Part shown: piece by piece, positions 1 to 8,594 of the stretch
Layout of the letters: every line of letters begins with the position of its first letter
Numbering within the stretch: position 1 is the stretch's first letter
Source: Actinomadura rudentiformis
GTDB lineage: Bacteria > Actinomycetota > Actinomycetes > Streptosporangiales > Streptosporangiaceae
DNA length: 64,000 bases
Reading direction: 5' to 3'
Assembly: GCF_008923185.1 (NCBI RefSeq)
Contig: NZ_WBMT01000004.1
Location: 124,001 to 188,000 of the forward strand
Notes under the pieces: generated by a model
What the model saw: only the letters and a program-made list of their open reading frames with translations
What the model was told of the DNA's origin: nothing
Database searches by the model: none
Translations under genes and position numbers: made by a program

Positions 1-532
1 TGGCCAGCCCGACACAGCCGGCGCGGTCGAGCGGGTCGTCGGCCGTCCGGGCCGCGGTGAGCATGGTCCAGGTCGCTCCGGGCACCCCGTCGGCGACGAC
101 CCATGGGTCGCGCCACGCCTCACCGAGACCCGTCCGGTACCAGCGAGGATCGGGGAGCGCGACCGGCCCGTTTCCGACCCTGCGCCATCCGGTGCCGTCG
201 ATGCGGTCGGAGACGGCCAGCCCGATCCCCTGCCTGGGGTCGGGCCGGAGTGACACCCCGGTGTACGCCATCGCGAGACCGGAGCCGTGCGGGAAAGGGT
301 GCATCGTCCACACCGCGGAATCGTCGAAGCCGCCGGGGTGTCCGACCCCGAATGCCGGCCCGAGCGGCTCCCAGGAGATCAGGTCGTGGGACCGGGCCCG
401 CCCGTAGGACGTCTCCATCCGCGTTGCGTCGAACTCCGGCGTCCACGGACCCTGCAGGTGGAGCAGCACGTACGGCGCCGGCCCCAGCACAGCGAAGTCG
501 TTCAGGCACATGCCAGGCGGCGCGTAGCGCAC
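1..532 (-). CDS. Clan GH-J glycoside hydrolase (GH32-like), 3' end outside window
   Basis: The open frame runs from a GTG at 532 (GGAGG a few bases upstream) to the window edge without a stop, about 177 codons. Visible motifs are CLNDFAVLG near the N-terminus, which resembles the ND nucleophile region of GH32/GH68, and EAWRDPWVV near residue 144, which matches the RDP transition-state motif of this five-bladed propeller clan. The acid/base (EC) motif lies outside the window. Members hydrolyse sucrose, levan, inulin or fructo-oligosaccharides. There is no signal peptide, so the enzyme is probably cytoplasmic and acts on imported sugar. It is divergent from a LacI-type regulator and a sugar ABC importer, with an operator in its leader. 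A GH43-type enzyme is the main alternative. Confidence 0.8.
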   Translation of the reverse strand, partial: MRYAPPGMCLNDFAVLGPAPYVLLHLQGPWTPEFDATRMETSYGRARSHDLISWEPLGPAFGVGHPGGFDDSAVWTMHPFPHGSGLAMAYTGVSLRPDPRQGIGLAVSDRIDGTGWRRVGNGPVALPDPRWYRTGLGEAWRDPWVVADGVPGATWTMLTAARTADDPLDRAGCVGLA

Positions 533-557
533 GGATCCCTCCAACGATGACGAGCTG

Positions 558-571
558 CGTAAGCGCTTGCT
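558..571. promoter_or_regulatory. LacI-type operator O1 (imperfect)
   Basis: Core AAGCGCTT palindrome at 561-568 with partly matching flanks (CGT..GCT). It lies 26-40 bp upstream of the glycosidase GTG, where a bound repressor would block that promoter. The half-sites match the CGCTTGC class of LacI/GalR operators. Its centre is 100 bp from the centre of the perfect operator at 656-673. Confidence 0.75.
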
Positions 572-655
572 CAAGCCGGTAGGTCAGCGAGAAGCCTATT
601 CAGTAGGGATCTTCGCGTCTGTCACTCGCCAGAGTGTGACCCACTGAAGGAAAGA

Positions 656-673
656 TGTGCAAGCGCTTGCACA
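656..673. promoter_or_regulatory. LacI-type operator O2, perfect 18-bp palindrome
   Basis: TGTGCAAGCGCTTGCACA is perfectly self-complementary and contains the classic CGCTTGCA half-site of LacI/GalR repressors. It sits in the divergent control region, 75 bp before the regulator start codon. Together with O1 it suggests autoregulation and repression by looping. Confidence 0.85.
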
Positions 674-747
674 CGCCAACGCCTCCCTGTAGCTTCCGTG
701 GCATGTGCCGCACGTCACAGGGCGGCCCGTTCCGTCGAAGGAGCCCG

Positions 748-1800
748 ATGAGCAGCACGCTCGATGACGTCGCCCGGCTGGCAGGAGTGTCACCGGCGAC
801 GGTGTCACGGGCACTGCGCGGACTGCCGCGCGTGTCGGAGGTGACCCGTGCCCGGGTGGTGCAGGTCGCCGACGAGCTGGGCTACGTGATCTCTCCCAGC
901 GGCTCGCGGCTGGCCTCGGGACGCACCCACACCGTCGGCGTCGTGGTGCCCTACGTCAACCGCTGGTTCTTCGGCCAAGTGATCACCGGGGTGGAGAGTG
1001 TGCTCCGGGCCGCCGGGTTCGATCTGCTGCTCTACAACCTCGGCGGCGACGCCGGTCGCGACCGGTTCTTCGCCGAGATGCCACTGCGCAGGCGGGTGGA
1101 CGCGGTGATGGTGCTGAGCCTGCCGATAGGTGACGCCGAGGCGGAGGCGTTCCGGGCGCTGCGGGTGCCGATCGGCCTGGTCGGGTCCGCGGTGGAGGGC
1201 TTCGCCGGAGTACGGATCGACGACGTCGCCGGCGCCACCGCGGCGATGCGGCACCTCACCCACCTCGGCCATCGTGAGATCGCGCTGATCTCCGGCGGCG
1301 CCGACGTGCCCATGCATTTCACCCCGCCGATCGACAGGCGTGGCGCCTACCTGGACGTTCTCGATTCGGTCGGCGTCGAGTACACCCCGGATCTGGAGGC
1401 CGCCGGCGATTTCACCATGGCGGGCGGAGAACAGGCGATGGGGGAACTGCTGGGCCGATCCCGCCGGCCCACGGCGGTGTTCGCCCAGTCCGACGAGATG
1501 GCCTTCGGCGCGATGCGAACGATCCGGCGGGCCGGGCTCCGGGTGCCGGAGGACATCTCCGTGGTGGGGTTCGACGACCACGACATGGCCGACCTGCTCG
1601 ATCTGACCACCGTCCGGCAGCCCGTCGTCGAGCAGGGCGCCACGGCCGCGACGATGCTGCTCGACTGGCTGGCGTCGGGAGAGCCGCCCGCCGAGCCGGC
1701 CAAGGTCCTGCCCACACGGCTGATCGTCCGGGGGAGCAGCGCACCTCTGGCGGGCGATCCCGAAACGTCACGGCATCACGCCCCCCGACCAGAGGCCTGA
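748..1800 (+). CDS. LacI-family transcriptional regulator of the sugar locus
   Basis: 350 residues. The helix-turn-helix reads STLDDVARLAGVSPATVSRA (residues 3-22) with hinge residues following. The rest is a periplasmic-binding-protein-like effector domain ending with the usual GFDDHDMADLLDLTTVRQP and a C-terminal LIVRGSS segment. Start 748 is chosen over upstream in-frame ATGs because GAAGGAG lies just before it and the protein then begins at the DNA-binding domain. It is flanked by two LacI-type operators and a divergent glycosidase, with sugar ABC genes downstream, so it most likely represses this regulon and is relieved by a sugar. The inducer cannot be read from sequence. Confidence 0.9.
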   Translation: MSSTLDDVARLAGVSPATVSRALRGLPRVSEVTRARVVQVADELGYVISPSGSRLASGRTHTVGVVVPYVNRWFFGQVITGVESVLRAAGFDLLLYNLGGDAGRDRFFAEMPLRRRVDAVMVLSLPIGDAEAEAFRALRVPIGLVGSAVEGFAGVRIDDVAGATAAMRHLTHLGHREIALISGGADVPMHFTPPIDRRGAYLDVLDSVGVEYTPDLEAAGDFTMAGGEQAMGELLGRSRRPTAVFAQSDEMAFGAMRTIRRAGLRVPEDISVVGFDDHDMADLLDLTTVRQPVVEQGATAATMLLDWLASGEPPAEPAKVLPTRLIVRGSSAPLAGDPETSRHHAPRPEA

Positions 1801-1980
1801 TCACACACTGCACACACGCCCCGCATCCTTCCAACCCACTGGCACCGCTTACCGCTCTCGCACCGCACGTTCGGCATCACACCCCTCGTGCCACCACATA
1901 TTCGTCGTGCATTCACCGCGCCCCACGCACCCCCTCGCGCACGCCAGCGCATTGCCGGGGCGGCGGAGAAAGGACACTCA

Positions 1981-3303
1981 ATGACCCTCCGGAAGCTGAT
2001 ACCGATCACCGCCGCGCTTGCCGCGGCTTCTCTCGCGGCCACGGCGTGCGGCGGCTCGGCTGAGCCCGTCGCCGAGGGCGGCTCGGGCACCGGGCCCATC
2101 ACCGTCTGGGCCAGCCAGGGCCAGGAGAAGGAGGCCGCCGCACTCCAGGACATCGTGACGCGGTTCAACACCGGCCAGACGGCCGTCAAAGCCCAGCTCC
2201 GCCTCATCCCGGAGGCCGACTACCCCAAGGCGATCGCGGCCACCCAGGCCAAGGCGCTCCCCGACGTCCTCATGGTCGACGGCCCGACCGCCACCAACCT
2301 CGTCTACGACCAGAAGCTCACCGCGCTCGACCCGTTCGTCTCCGCGAAGGTCAGGGCGAACGCCACCGAAGCCATCAAGGCTCAGGGCACGATCGGCGGC
2401 AAGCTCTACGTCCTGGGCCAGTTCGAGGCCGGCCTCGGCATCTGGGGCAACAAGAAACTGCTGCAGGCCGCCGGAGTCAAATACCCCACGGGACTGGCGG
2501 ACGCGTGGACGGCGCCGCAGTTCACCCAGGCCCTGACCGCCCTGGCCGCCAAGGACGACGACGGCAAGGTCCTGGACATCAAGGAGAACTACCCCGTCTT
2601 CAACGGCGAGTGGGGCACCTTCGGTTTCTCCCCGATCCTCTACTCGGCCGGCGCGGCCCTCATCCGCAACGGCAAGGCGTCCGGGGCGCTCGACAGTCCC
2701 CAGGCGGTCGGCGCCATGAAGACCTTCGCCAGTTGGAAGCGCTACGTCGACGCCAACACCAAGGACGACGCGTTCACCAAAGGCAAGGTCGCTCTGTCAT
2801 GGGTCGGGCACTGGACCTACCCCGACTACGACAAAGCCCTGAGCAAGGATCTCGTCCTGCTGCCGCTGCCCGACTTCGGTAACGGCGTCAAGAGCGGCCA
2901 CGGCTCCTGGGCCTGGGGCATCTCCGCCACGAGCAAGAACGCCAAGGCGGCCGGCGCCTTCCTCGACCACCTCCTCGGCGACGGACCGGTCACCCAGATG
3001 ACCACGGCGAACGGCGCGATCCCCGGCACCAGGACGGCGCTGGCCGCGAGCAAGCTCTACAAGCCCGGCGGTCCCCTCGCCCTCTACTCCGCCCAGCTCG
3101 ACAAGCCCTGCGGCGACAACGCCGACCGTTCCTGCGCGGTCGTCACCCGTCCGCTCACCGCCGGATACCCCGTCGTGTCCAAGCAGTTCGCCGCGGCGCT
3201 CAACGAGATCTACAAGGGCGCCGACCCTCAGGCGCAGCTGACCAAGGCGGCCAAGGCGATCGACACGGACTTCGCCGACAACGACGGCTACGTCCTGCGA
3301 TGA
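1981..3303 (+). CDS. Sugar ABC transporter substrate-binding lipoprotein
   Basis: 440 residues. The N-terminus has a basic start, a hydrophobic stretch and a lipobox-like LAATAC with the lipidated Cys at about residue 23. The mature part resembles family 1 extracellular solute-binding proteins (MalE type), with ITVWASQGQEKEAAALQDIV opening the first lobe. It would sit on the outer face of the membrane and deliver an oligosaccharide to the two permeases downstream. GAGAAAGGA precedes the ATG. It follows the LacI gene after about 180 bp, and no second operator is obvious there. The substrate is inferred to be a fructan or sucrose-type sugar only from the adjacent clan GH-J enzyme. Confidence 0.9.
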   Translation: MTLRKLIPITAALAAASLAATACGGSAEPVAEGGSGTGPITVWASQGQEKEAAALQDIVTRFNTGQTAVKAQLRLIPEADYPKAIAATQAKALPDVLMVDGPTATNLVYDQKLTALDPFVSAKVRANATEAIKAQGTIGGKLYVLGQFEAGLGIWGNKKLLQAAGVKYPTGLADAWTAPQFTQALTALAAKDDDGKVLDIKENYPVFNGEWGTFGFSPILYSAGAALIRNGKASGALDSPQAVGAMKTFASWKRYVDANTKDDAFTKGKVALSWVGHWTYPDYDKALSKDLVLLPLPDFGNGVKSGHGSWAWGISATSKNAKAAGAFLDHLLGDGPVTQMTTANGAIPGTRTALAASKLYKPGGPLALYSAQLDKPCGDNADRSCAVVTRPLTAGYPVVSKQFAAALNEIYKGADPQAQLTKAAKAIDTDFADNDGYVLR

Positions 3304-3387
3304 CCCCTCTGGGCCGGGGCGAAGAGAGACACGTCCCACCTCGCGCTCCCGCCCCGGCCTGGGCGCCCACCCACAGGAAGAGATCTC

Positions 3388-4371
3388 ATGAACGCACCTG
3401 CGGGATTGAAGACAAGGACCCGGCCAGGCCCCCCACTCCTGGCACGCCGATCGTCCACGCCGCGCCGCCGGCGGTTGCGGTCGGAGACCGGAGCCGCGTG
3501 GACCATGGCGACGCCCGCGCTCATCGGGCTGATCGTGTTCGTCGCCGCGCCGTTCGTCCTGGCCATCTGGCTCTCCCTGCACCACGTCAAGCTCGGTTCC
3601 CCCCGCCCGCCGAACTTCCTGGAGTTGGAGCAGTACAGGCGCATCCTGCTCGACCCGCAGTTCGCCGGCCAGTTCCGCCGCGCCCTCATCAACAACGGTG
3701 TGTTCGCCGGCGTGGTCGTCCCAGTGCAGACCGCCCTGGCGCTCGGCCTGGCGCTGATCCTCAACCGGCCGCTGCGCGCCATGCCCCTGTTCCGCACCTT
3801 CGTCTTCATGCCGGTCGTGTTCCCGATGGCGCTGGTCGCGGTCGTCTGGCGGCTCATCTACGATCGGGCCCCCGACGGCGTGCTCAACGACCTCCTGAGC
3901 GTCCTGACGTTCGGGCACCTCACCGCCCATGACTGGCTCGGCGATCCGGCCACCGCGCTGCCCGCCATCATGCTGCTGTCGATCTGGCAGGGGGTCGGCT
4001 TCCAGATGGTCATCATCCTGGCCGGCCTGCAGAGCATCCCGGCCGAACTGTACGAGGCGGCTCAGATGGACGGTGCGGGCCGCTGGCAACGGTTCCGCGT
4101 GGTGACCCTGCCCGGCCTGCGCAACACACTGATCTTCGTCGTGATGGTCACGACCATGCTGTCGTTCCGGCTGTTCGACCAGGTCTACATCCTCACCCAG
4201 GGCGGCCCCGGCAACTCCACGACCACCGCGATGTACGAGGCCGTCTCCACCACCTTCGACGGAGGCGACGTCGGACGCGCCGCCGCCATGACCGTCGTGC
4301 TGTTCGTCATCGTGCTGGCGCTGACGATCCTCCAGCGCCGCGTTCTGCGGGAAGACCGGGTGATCCAATGA
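3388..4371 (+). CDS. Sugar ABC transporter permease (MalF type)
   Basis: 327 residues with a proline/arginine-rich cytoplasmic start and about six membrane segments. The EAA loop that docks the ATPase is visible as EAAQMDGAGRWQRFRVVTLP around residues 227-246. It pairs with the following permease to form the transmembrane channel. A GGAAGAG precedes the ATG. The stop overlaps the start of the next gene (ATGA), indicating translational coupling. As in many actinomycete carbohydrate importers no ATPase gene is adjacent, so a shared MsiK-type ATPase encoded elsewhere is likely. Confidence 0.92.
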   Translation: MNAPAGLKTRTRPGPPLLARRSSTPRRRRLRSETGAAWTMATPALIGLIVFVAAPFVLAIWLSLHHVKLGSPRPPNFLELEQYRRILLDPQFAGQFRRALINNGVFAGVVVPVQTALALGLALILNRPLRAMPLFRTFVFMPVVFPMALVAVVWRLIYDRAPDGVLNDLLSVLTFGHLTAHDWLGDPATALPAIMLLSIWQGVGFQMVIILAGLQSIPAELYEAAQMDGAGRWQRFRVVTLPGLRNTLIFVVMVTTMLSFRLFDQVYILTQGGPGNSTTTAMYEAVSTTFDGGDVGRAAAMTVVLFVIVLALTILQRRVLREDRVIQ

Positions 4372-5336
4372 CCGCGCACCGCGCCTCACCAGCGCACCGA
4401 ACGGCCTCCACCGCGTCCACGGCCTCCACGGGGTCCGCCGCGTTCACCGCGGCTACCGCGCGATCGGGCTTCCATCGGCGCGGCTCCAGCCGCCGACGCA
4501 TGGTCCGTCGCCGTGCGGCGAAGACCGCCGACTACGTCGCGATGACGCTCGGCGGCCTCCTGTTCGCCGCCCCGATCCTCTACATGATCATCGGGAGTCT
4601 CAAGCCTGACGGTGAGGTCCTCGGCGGCTTGGGCGGATTCGTCCCCCGGAACCTGTCCTTGGGCAACTACACAGACGTCTTCCGCCGCTTCGACTCCGAC
4701 GCCACCGGCCATCTCACGGGCTTCTTCGCCACCTCCCTGATCGTCACCACGATCGTGGTCGTCGGCGGCCTGATCATCAATTCGATGGCCGGCTACGCCT
4801 TCGCCCGCATGCGCTGGCGGGGCCGCGACCTGACCTACGCCGCCGTGCTCGCGCTGGTGGTCCTGCCCTTCGAGGCGATCGCCGTGCCGCTCTTCTACAT
4901 GCTCAACGACTACCGCGACACCATCGGCGTGCAAGCGGTGCCCTTCGTCGCCAACGCCTTCTCCATCTACCTGTTCACCACGTTCTTCCGCGGCCTGCCC
5001 AAGGAGATCGAGGAGGCGGCGCGCATCGACGGCGCCGGCCCCTGGCGTTGCTACCTGCGCGTCGTCGTCCCGATGAGCAAGCCCGCCTTCGCCACGGTCG
5101 CGATCCTCACCTTCCTCACCCAGTGGAGCTCCTTCCTGTGGCCGGTCCTGATGGTCAGCGACCCCTCCGTACGGCCGCTTCCCTTGGCGATCAGCGTGTT
5201 CCAGGGGCAGCCACCGTTCCAGTGGGGCGACATCATGGCCTTCGGCGTGCTCATGGTCGCGCCCGTGCTGGTGGTCTTCCTGGCCTTCCAGCGCTGGTTC
5301 GTCCGCAGCGTGGCCGCCACCGGAATCAAGGGGTAG
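4368..5336 (+). CDS. Sugar ABC transporter permease (MalG type)
   Basis: 322 residues. The first 45 or so residues are an unusual low-complexity Ser/Thr/Ala/Arg stretch (TASTASTASTGS) not typical of MalG, so translation may start at an internal Met near residue 45 (MVRRRAAKTADYVAM). Six membrane segments follow, with the EAA loop EEAARIDGAGPWRCYLRVVV around residues 212-231. It is the partner of the upstream permease and overlaps it by four bases. It ends the operon. The next gene is convergent. Confidence 0.9.
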   Translation: MTAHRASPAHRTASTASTASTGSAAFTAATARSGFHRRGSSRRRMVRRRAAKTADYVAMTLGGLLFAAPILYMIIGSLKPDGEVLGGLGGFVPRNLSLGNYTDVFRRFDSDATGHLTGFFATSLIVTTIVVVGGLIINSMAGYAFARMRWRGRDLTYAAVLALVVLPFEAIAVPLFYMLNDYRDTIGVQAVPFVANAFSIYLFTTFFRGLPKEIEEAARIDGAGPWRCYLRVVVPMSKPAFATVAILTFLTQWSSFLWPVLMVSDPSVRPLPLAISVFQGQPPFQWGDIMAFGVLMVAPVLVVFLAFQRWFVRSVAATGIKG

Positions 5337-5370
5337 ACCTGCCACCATGAGGCGCTGCCGGGCTCGGCGT

Positions 5371-6063
5371 TCAGCTGAGCCCGGTTCCGCAGTCGGCGCG
5401 GATCCGGGCGCTCACCGCGTAGGCCTCTCCGATCGGTGCCGAGTCGCTTTCCACGTTCACGCTCAGCCGGTAGTTGTAACTGCCCACGCGCCCCTTGGGG
5501 CAGACCTCGGTCACCCTGCCGCCGCCTTGCTCCTGACCGCTCGTCCAGGCGGTCTTTCCCACCCCGCCATACGAGCGCCAGCTGGACCAGCTGTCGCGCT
5601 GGATCACATGGTGCTGCCGCATCCGCCCCGGGCGTCCCGAGCACCGGGTCCGGAAGCCGGCGCCCTTGACCTGGGCCCGCGGCTTGGCGCCGCCGACCAC
5701 GATCTCGCCCGACACCGCGAGCTTCTCGACCGTCGTGGTGCACCACCAGCCGCGCACCTTGGTGATCCGCACGGTGTCGCACTCGTACGAACGGAACGGC
5801 GCACGATGATCGGCCACTCGTTCGGCGTCCGGATGCCTGGGTGCCGCTTCGATGTCGCCGACCGTCATCCGTACCGACCCGTCACCCATCTCCTCCGCGC
5901 GCCACGGCACCCGCGTCGCGGTGGGCGTGGGCTTCGGCGATGCCGTGCTGGTCCGTTCGGAGCAGGGCTTGGGCGATGCAGGCAACGCCGCGTCGCGCGG
6001 TTTCGGCGTCCCGCATCCCGCTACCGCGAGCATGCAGGGCACTATGACGACCGGCCAGCGCAT
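5371..6063 (-). CDS. Putative secreted lipoprotein of unknown function
   Basis: About 230 residues from MRWPVVIVPCMLAVAGCG, which has a hydrophobic segment and a lipobox (VAGC). AGGGAGCGG lies just upstream of this ATG, so it is preferred to a start at 6096. A Pro/Thr/Ser-rich linker of about 40 residues follows, then a domain with several cysteines (YECDTV, WWCTTT, TRCSG, EVCPKG, ADCGTG) that could form disulfides outside the cell. I do not recognise the family. It is convergent to the sugar importer and divergent from a TetR gene. Confidence 0.65.
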   Translation of the reverse strand: MRWPVVIVPCMLAVAGCGTPKPRDAALPASPKPCSERTSTASPKPTPTATRVPWRAEEMGDGSVRMTVGDIEAAPRHPDAERVADHRAPFRSYECDTVRITKVRGWWCTTTVEKLAVSGEIVVGGAKPRAQVKGAGFRTRCSGRPGRMRQHHVIQRDSWSSWRSYGGVGKTAWTSGQEQGGGRVTEVCPKGRVGSYNYRLSVNVESDSAPIGEAYAVSARIRADCGTGLS

Positions 6064-6164
6064 AAGCCGCTCCCTGGTGAGACGTGATCTGATCACGGCT
6101 CAGACGATCAGTCGCCGCGAACGGTTCCCGGACGATCACCGTCGGCTACGATGATTCATGACTC

Positions 6165-6183
6165 CGGAAACCGAACCGTTCCG
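6165..6183. promoter_or_regulatory. Possible TetR operator in divergent promoter region
   Basis: CGGAA/TTCCG arms around CCGAACCG, and a related GAACGGTTCC half-site at about 6119-6130, lie between the lipoprotein and TetR starts. The symmetry is short and could be chance. Confidence 0.3.
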
Positions 6184-6209
6184 TCTCGTGAGGGCTCTAT
6201 GCTCGTCCC

Positions 6210-6809
6210 ATGCCCAACGACAGGACGCCGGACAGCTCCCGGCGCAGCGAACGGTCCCGGCAGGCGATCCTTGAGGCCACCCGGGCGCTGATCTCCGAGG
6301 TGGGATACCGGAAGGTCTCGATCGAAGCCATCGCCGCCCGAGCCGGCGTCGGCAAGCAGACGATCTACCGGTGGTGGCCGTCCAAGGGCGCCGTGATCTT
6401 CGATTCCTTCCTGGCGCTCAGCGAGAGCGCCGGGGGAGAGGGCATCACGCTGCCGGACACCGGTGACATCGAGGCCGACCTCAGGCTCGTCATGCGGGCG
6501 ACGGTCGCCGAGTTCGCCGACCCGGCCTTCGAGAAGCCGATCCGAGCGCTCAACGCCGAGATCGTCAACGATCCCGACCTCGCCGCTCAGTACCGCGAGA
6601 AGCTGGCCCGTCCCGTGGACGACGCCAAGAAGGCTCGCCTGCGCAGCGCTCAGCAGGCAGGCCAGCTCGCCGCGGACGCCGACCTCGACCTGGTCCTTGA
6701 GGTGCTCTACGCCCCGCTCTTCCAACGGTGGTTGCACCGCACGGGCCCGCTCACCCCCGAGTACGCCGACTCCCTCGTCGACATCGCGCTCAGAGCCTTC
6801 CGCCCCTGA
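6210..6809 (+). CDS. TetR/AcrR-family regulator
   Basis: 199 residues. The N-terminal helix-turn-helix is visible (QAILEATRALISEVGYRKVS then IEAIAARAGVGKQTIYRWWP, residues 20-59). The C-terminal ligand-binding half contains the WLHRTGPLTPEYADSLVDIA segment common in this class. No strong ribosome binding site precedes the ATG at 6210. Divergent from the lipoprotein gene, so that gene is its most likely neighbour target. The ligand is unknown. Confidence 0.85.
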   Translation: MPNDRTPDSSRRSERSRQAILEATRALISEVGYRKVSIEAIAARAGVGKQTIYRWWPSKGAVIFDSFLALSESAGGEGITLPDTGDIEADLRLVMRATVAEFADPAFEKPIRALNAEIVNDPDLAAQYREKLARPVDDAKKARLRSAQQAGQLAADADLDLVLEVLYAPLFQRWLHRTGPLTPEYADSLVDIALRAFRP

Positions 6810-6911
6810 CCGACCCGCCCCGCGACTCACTCCTGCCGCCCCGTGACCTCATCCCGAAGGTCCCCACACCCGCTGCCTAGTTGTATAGATATGGGACACA
6901 AAGGGAGGGTT

Positions 6912-7919
6912 ATGGCAGCGCGAGGTCGTCCTACGTTGGAGCAGGTCGCGGCCCGGGCGAAGGTCAGCCGCGGCACCGCATCGCGTGTGATCAACGGCTC
7001 CGCCGCGGTGAGCCCGCAGACCCGGGAGGCCGTGCTCCAGGCGATCGACGAGCTCGGCTACGCGCCCAACCACGCAGCCCGCACGCTGGCCGCCCGGCGC
7101 ACGGGGGTGGTCGCCCTGGTGCTCTCGGAGGAACGCGGCCGCCCGTTCGAGCAGCCGTACTTCGGGGAGATCCTGCGCGGGATCAGCTCCGCCACCGGCG
7201 CGGCCGAGCTCAAGCTGATGCTGACCTTCACGCACTCGGCCGCCGACCGCGCACGCCTGGCGCACGACCTGCGGACGCAGCGCGTGGACGGCGTCATGGT
7301 GATCTCGCTCCTCCGGCAGGATCCGCTGCCAAGCCTGCTGGCGAGCAGCGGCATTCCCACCGTGCTGGGTGGCCGTCCATTCGACCCCGCCACGGTGCAG
7401 GGACGCTACGTCGACGCCGACAACACGGGCGGAGCCCGGCAGGCCACCGAATACTTGATCAAGCAGGATCGCCGGCACATCGCCACCATCGCCGGACCAC
7501 CGGACACCGCGGTGGGCATCGACCGGCTCACCGGATACCGGCAAGCCCTCTCTGGCGGCTCGGAACGGGTGGCCTACGGCGACTTCAGCGAGACCGGCGG
7601 CGCCGCGGCCATGCAGGAGCTACTCGAACGCGAACCATTGCTGGACGCGGTGTTCGCCGCATCCGACAACATGGCCGCCGGTGCGCTTCGCGTGCTGGAA
7701 CGGAAAGGACGGCGCGTCCCCGACGACGTCGCAGTCATCGGTTTCGAGGACTCGGCCATCGCCCCGCGCACCGAACCGGCGCTCACCACCGTCCACCAGC
7801 CCACCGAAGGGATGGGCCGGCGGATGGTCGACATGCTGCTCACCCAGATCCACGACACAGCGGCGATCGGAACCCCGGTCATCTGCGACACCAGCCTCGT
7901 CATCCGCGCATCAGCCTGA
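6912..7919 (+). CDS. LacI-family transcriptional regulator (orphan)
   Basis: 335 residues. The helix-turn-helix PTLEQVAARAKVSRGTASRV begins about residue 6 and is followed by a sugar-binding-like domain with GFEDSAIAPRTEPALTTVHQ near the C-terminus. The ATG at 6912 has AAGGGAGGG at 6901-6909, which rules out the longer frame from 6843. It is not next to sugar genes here. Probably self-regulated or acting elsewhere. Confidence 0.85.
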   Translation: MAARGRPTLEQVAARAKVSRGTASRVINGSAAVSPQTREAVLQAIDELGYAPNHAARTLAARRTGVVALVLSEERGRPFEQPYFGEILRGISSATGAAELKLMLTFTHSAADRARLAHDLRTQRVDGVMVISLLRQDPLPSLLASSGIPTVLGGRPFDPATVQGRYVDADNTGGARQATEYLIKQDRRHIATIAGPPDTAVGIDRLTGYRQALSGGSERVAYGDFSETGGAAAMQELLEREPLLDAVFAASDNMAAGALRVLERKGRRVPDDVAVIGFEDSAIAPRTEPALTTVHQPTEGMGRRMVDMLLTQIHDTAAIGTPVICDTSLVIRASA

Positions 7920-8036
7920 TGCCACCGCCGGGCAAGATCACCGCGTGGAGAACGCCGTTCAAAGAAGGCGGGAAAGTAAAACTCAGTTGCGGTTGATACC
8001 CATGTGACCGCCATCCGCGCCATGGAAAGGCACCAC

Positions 8037-8594
8037 ATGACAGGGGATCCCCCGCCCCGCTTGGACGAGCGTTTCGACGAGGTCTTCGACGCCTACTTCG
8101 CCGAGATCCGCCGATACGCAGCCAAGCGGCTCGGCCCGGACGCCGCCGCCGACGTCGCGGCGCAGACGTTCCTTGAGGCATTCCGGCAACGCCGCCGCTA
8201 CGACCCTCAGCGCGGGAACGTCCGCACCTGGCTGTACGGCATCGCGACCAAGGTCGTCGGCAGGCACCAGCGGGCCGAGATCCGGGCACTGCGGGCCAGC
8301 GCCCGCCTGAGCCCGGGCCGCCACACCGAGGAGCACGCCGAACGGGTCGACTCGCGGGTGAGCGCCCAGGGACTACGAGGCGAACTCGCCGGGGCCATCG
8401 CGGCACTGCCGCGCGGGCAACGCGACGTACTGCTGCTCGTGGCCCTGGCCGACCTCAGCCACGACGAGGTCGCGGCGGCGCTGGGGATCTCCTATGGCAC
8501 GGTCGGATCCCGGCTGAACCGTGCCCGAACCAAGCTGCGCAAGGCGCTGGGCGGGACCAATCCGATGCTCACTTTGGAGGAACAACATGGATGA
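8037..8594 (+). CDS. ECF-type RNA polymerase sigma factor
   Basis: 185 residues with sigma region 2 (FDAYFAEIRRYAAKRLG to NVRTWLYGIATKVVGRH) and region 4 (LPRGQRDVLLLVALADLSHD then AALGISYGTVGSRLNRARTK). The start at 8037 is preferred because GAAAGG lies upstream. Its stop overlaps the start of the next gene by eight bases, so the two are made together. The partner is a single-pass membrane protein that probably controls it, as in ECF/anti-sigma pairs with a non-classical regulator. Confidence 0.88.
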   Translation: MTGDPPPRLDERFDEVFDAYFAEIRRYAAKRLGPDAAADVAAQTFLEAFRQRRRYDPQRGNVRTWLYGIATKVVGRHQRAEIRALRASARLSPGRHTEEHAERVDSRVSAQGLRGELAGAIAALPRGQRDVLLLVALADLSHDEVAAALGISYGTVGSRLNRARTKLRKALGGTNPMLTLEEQHG

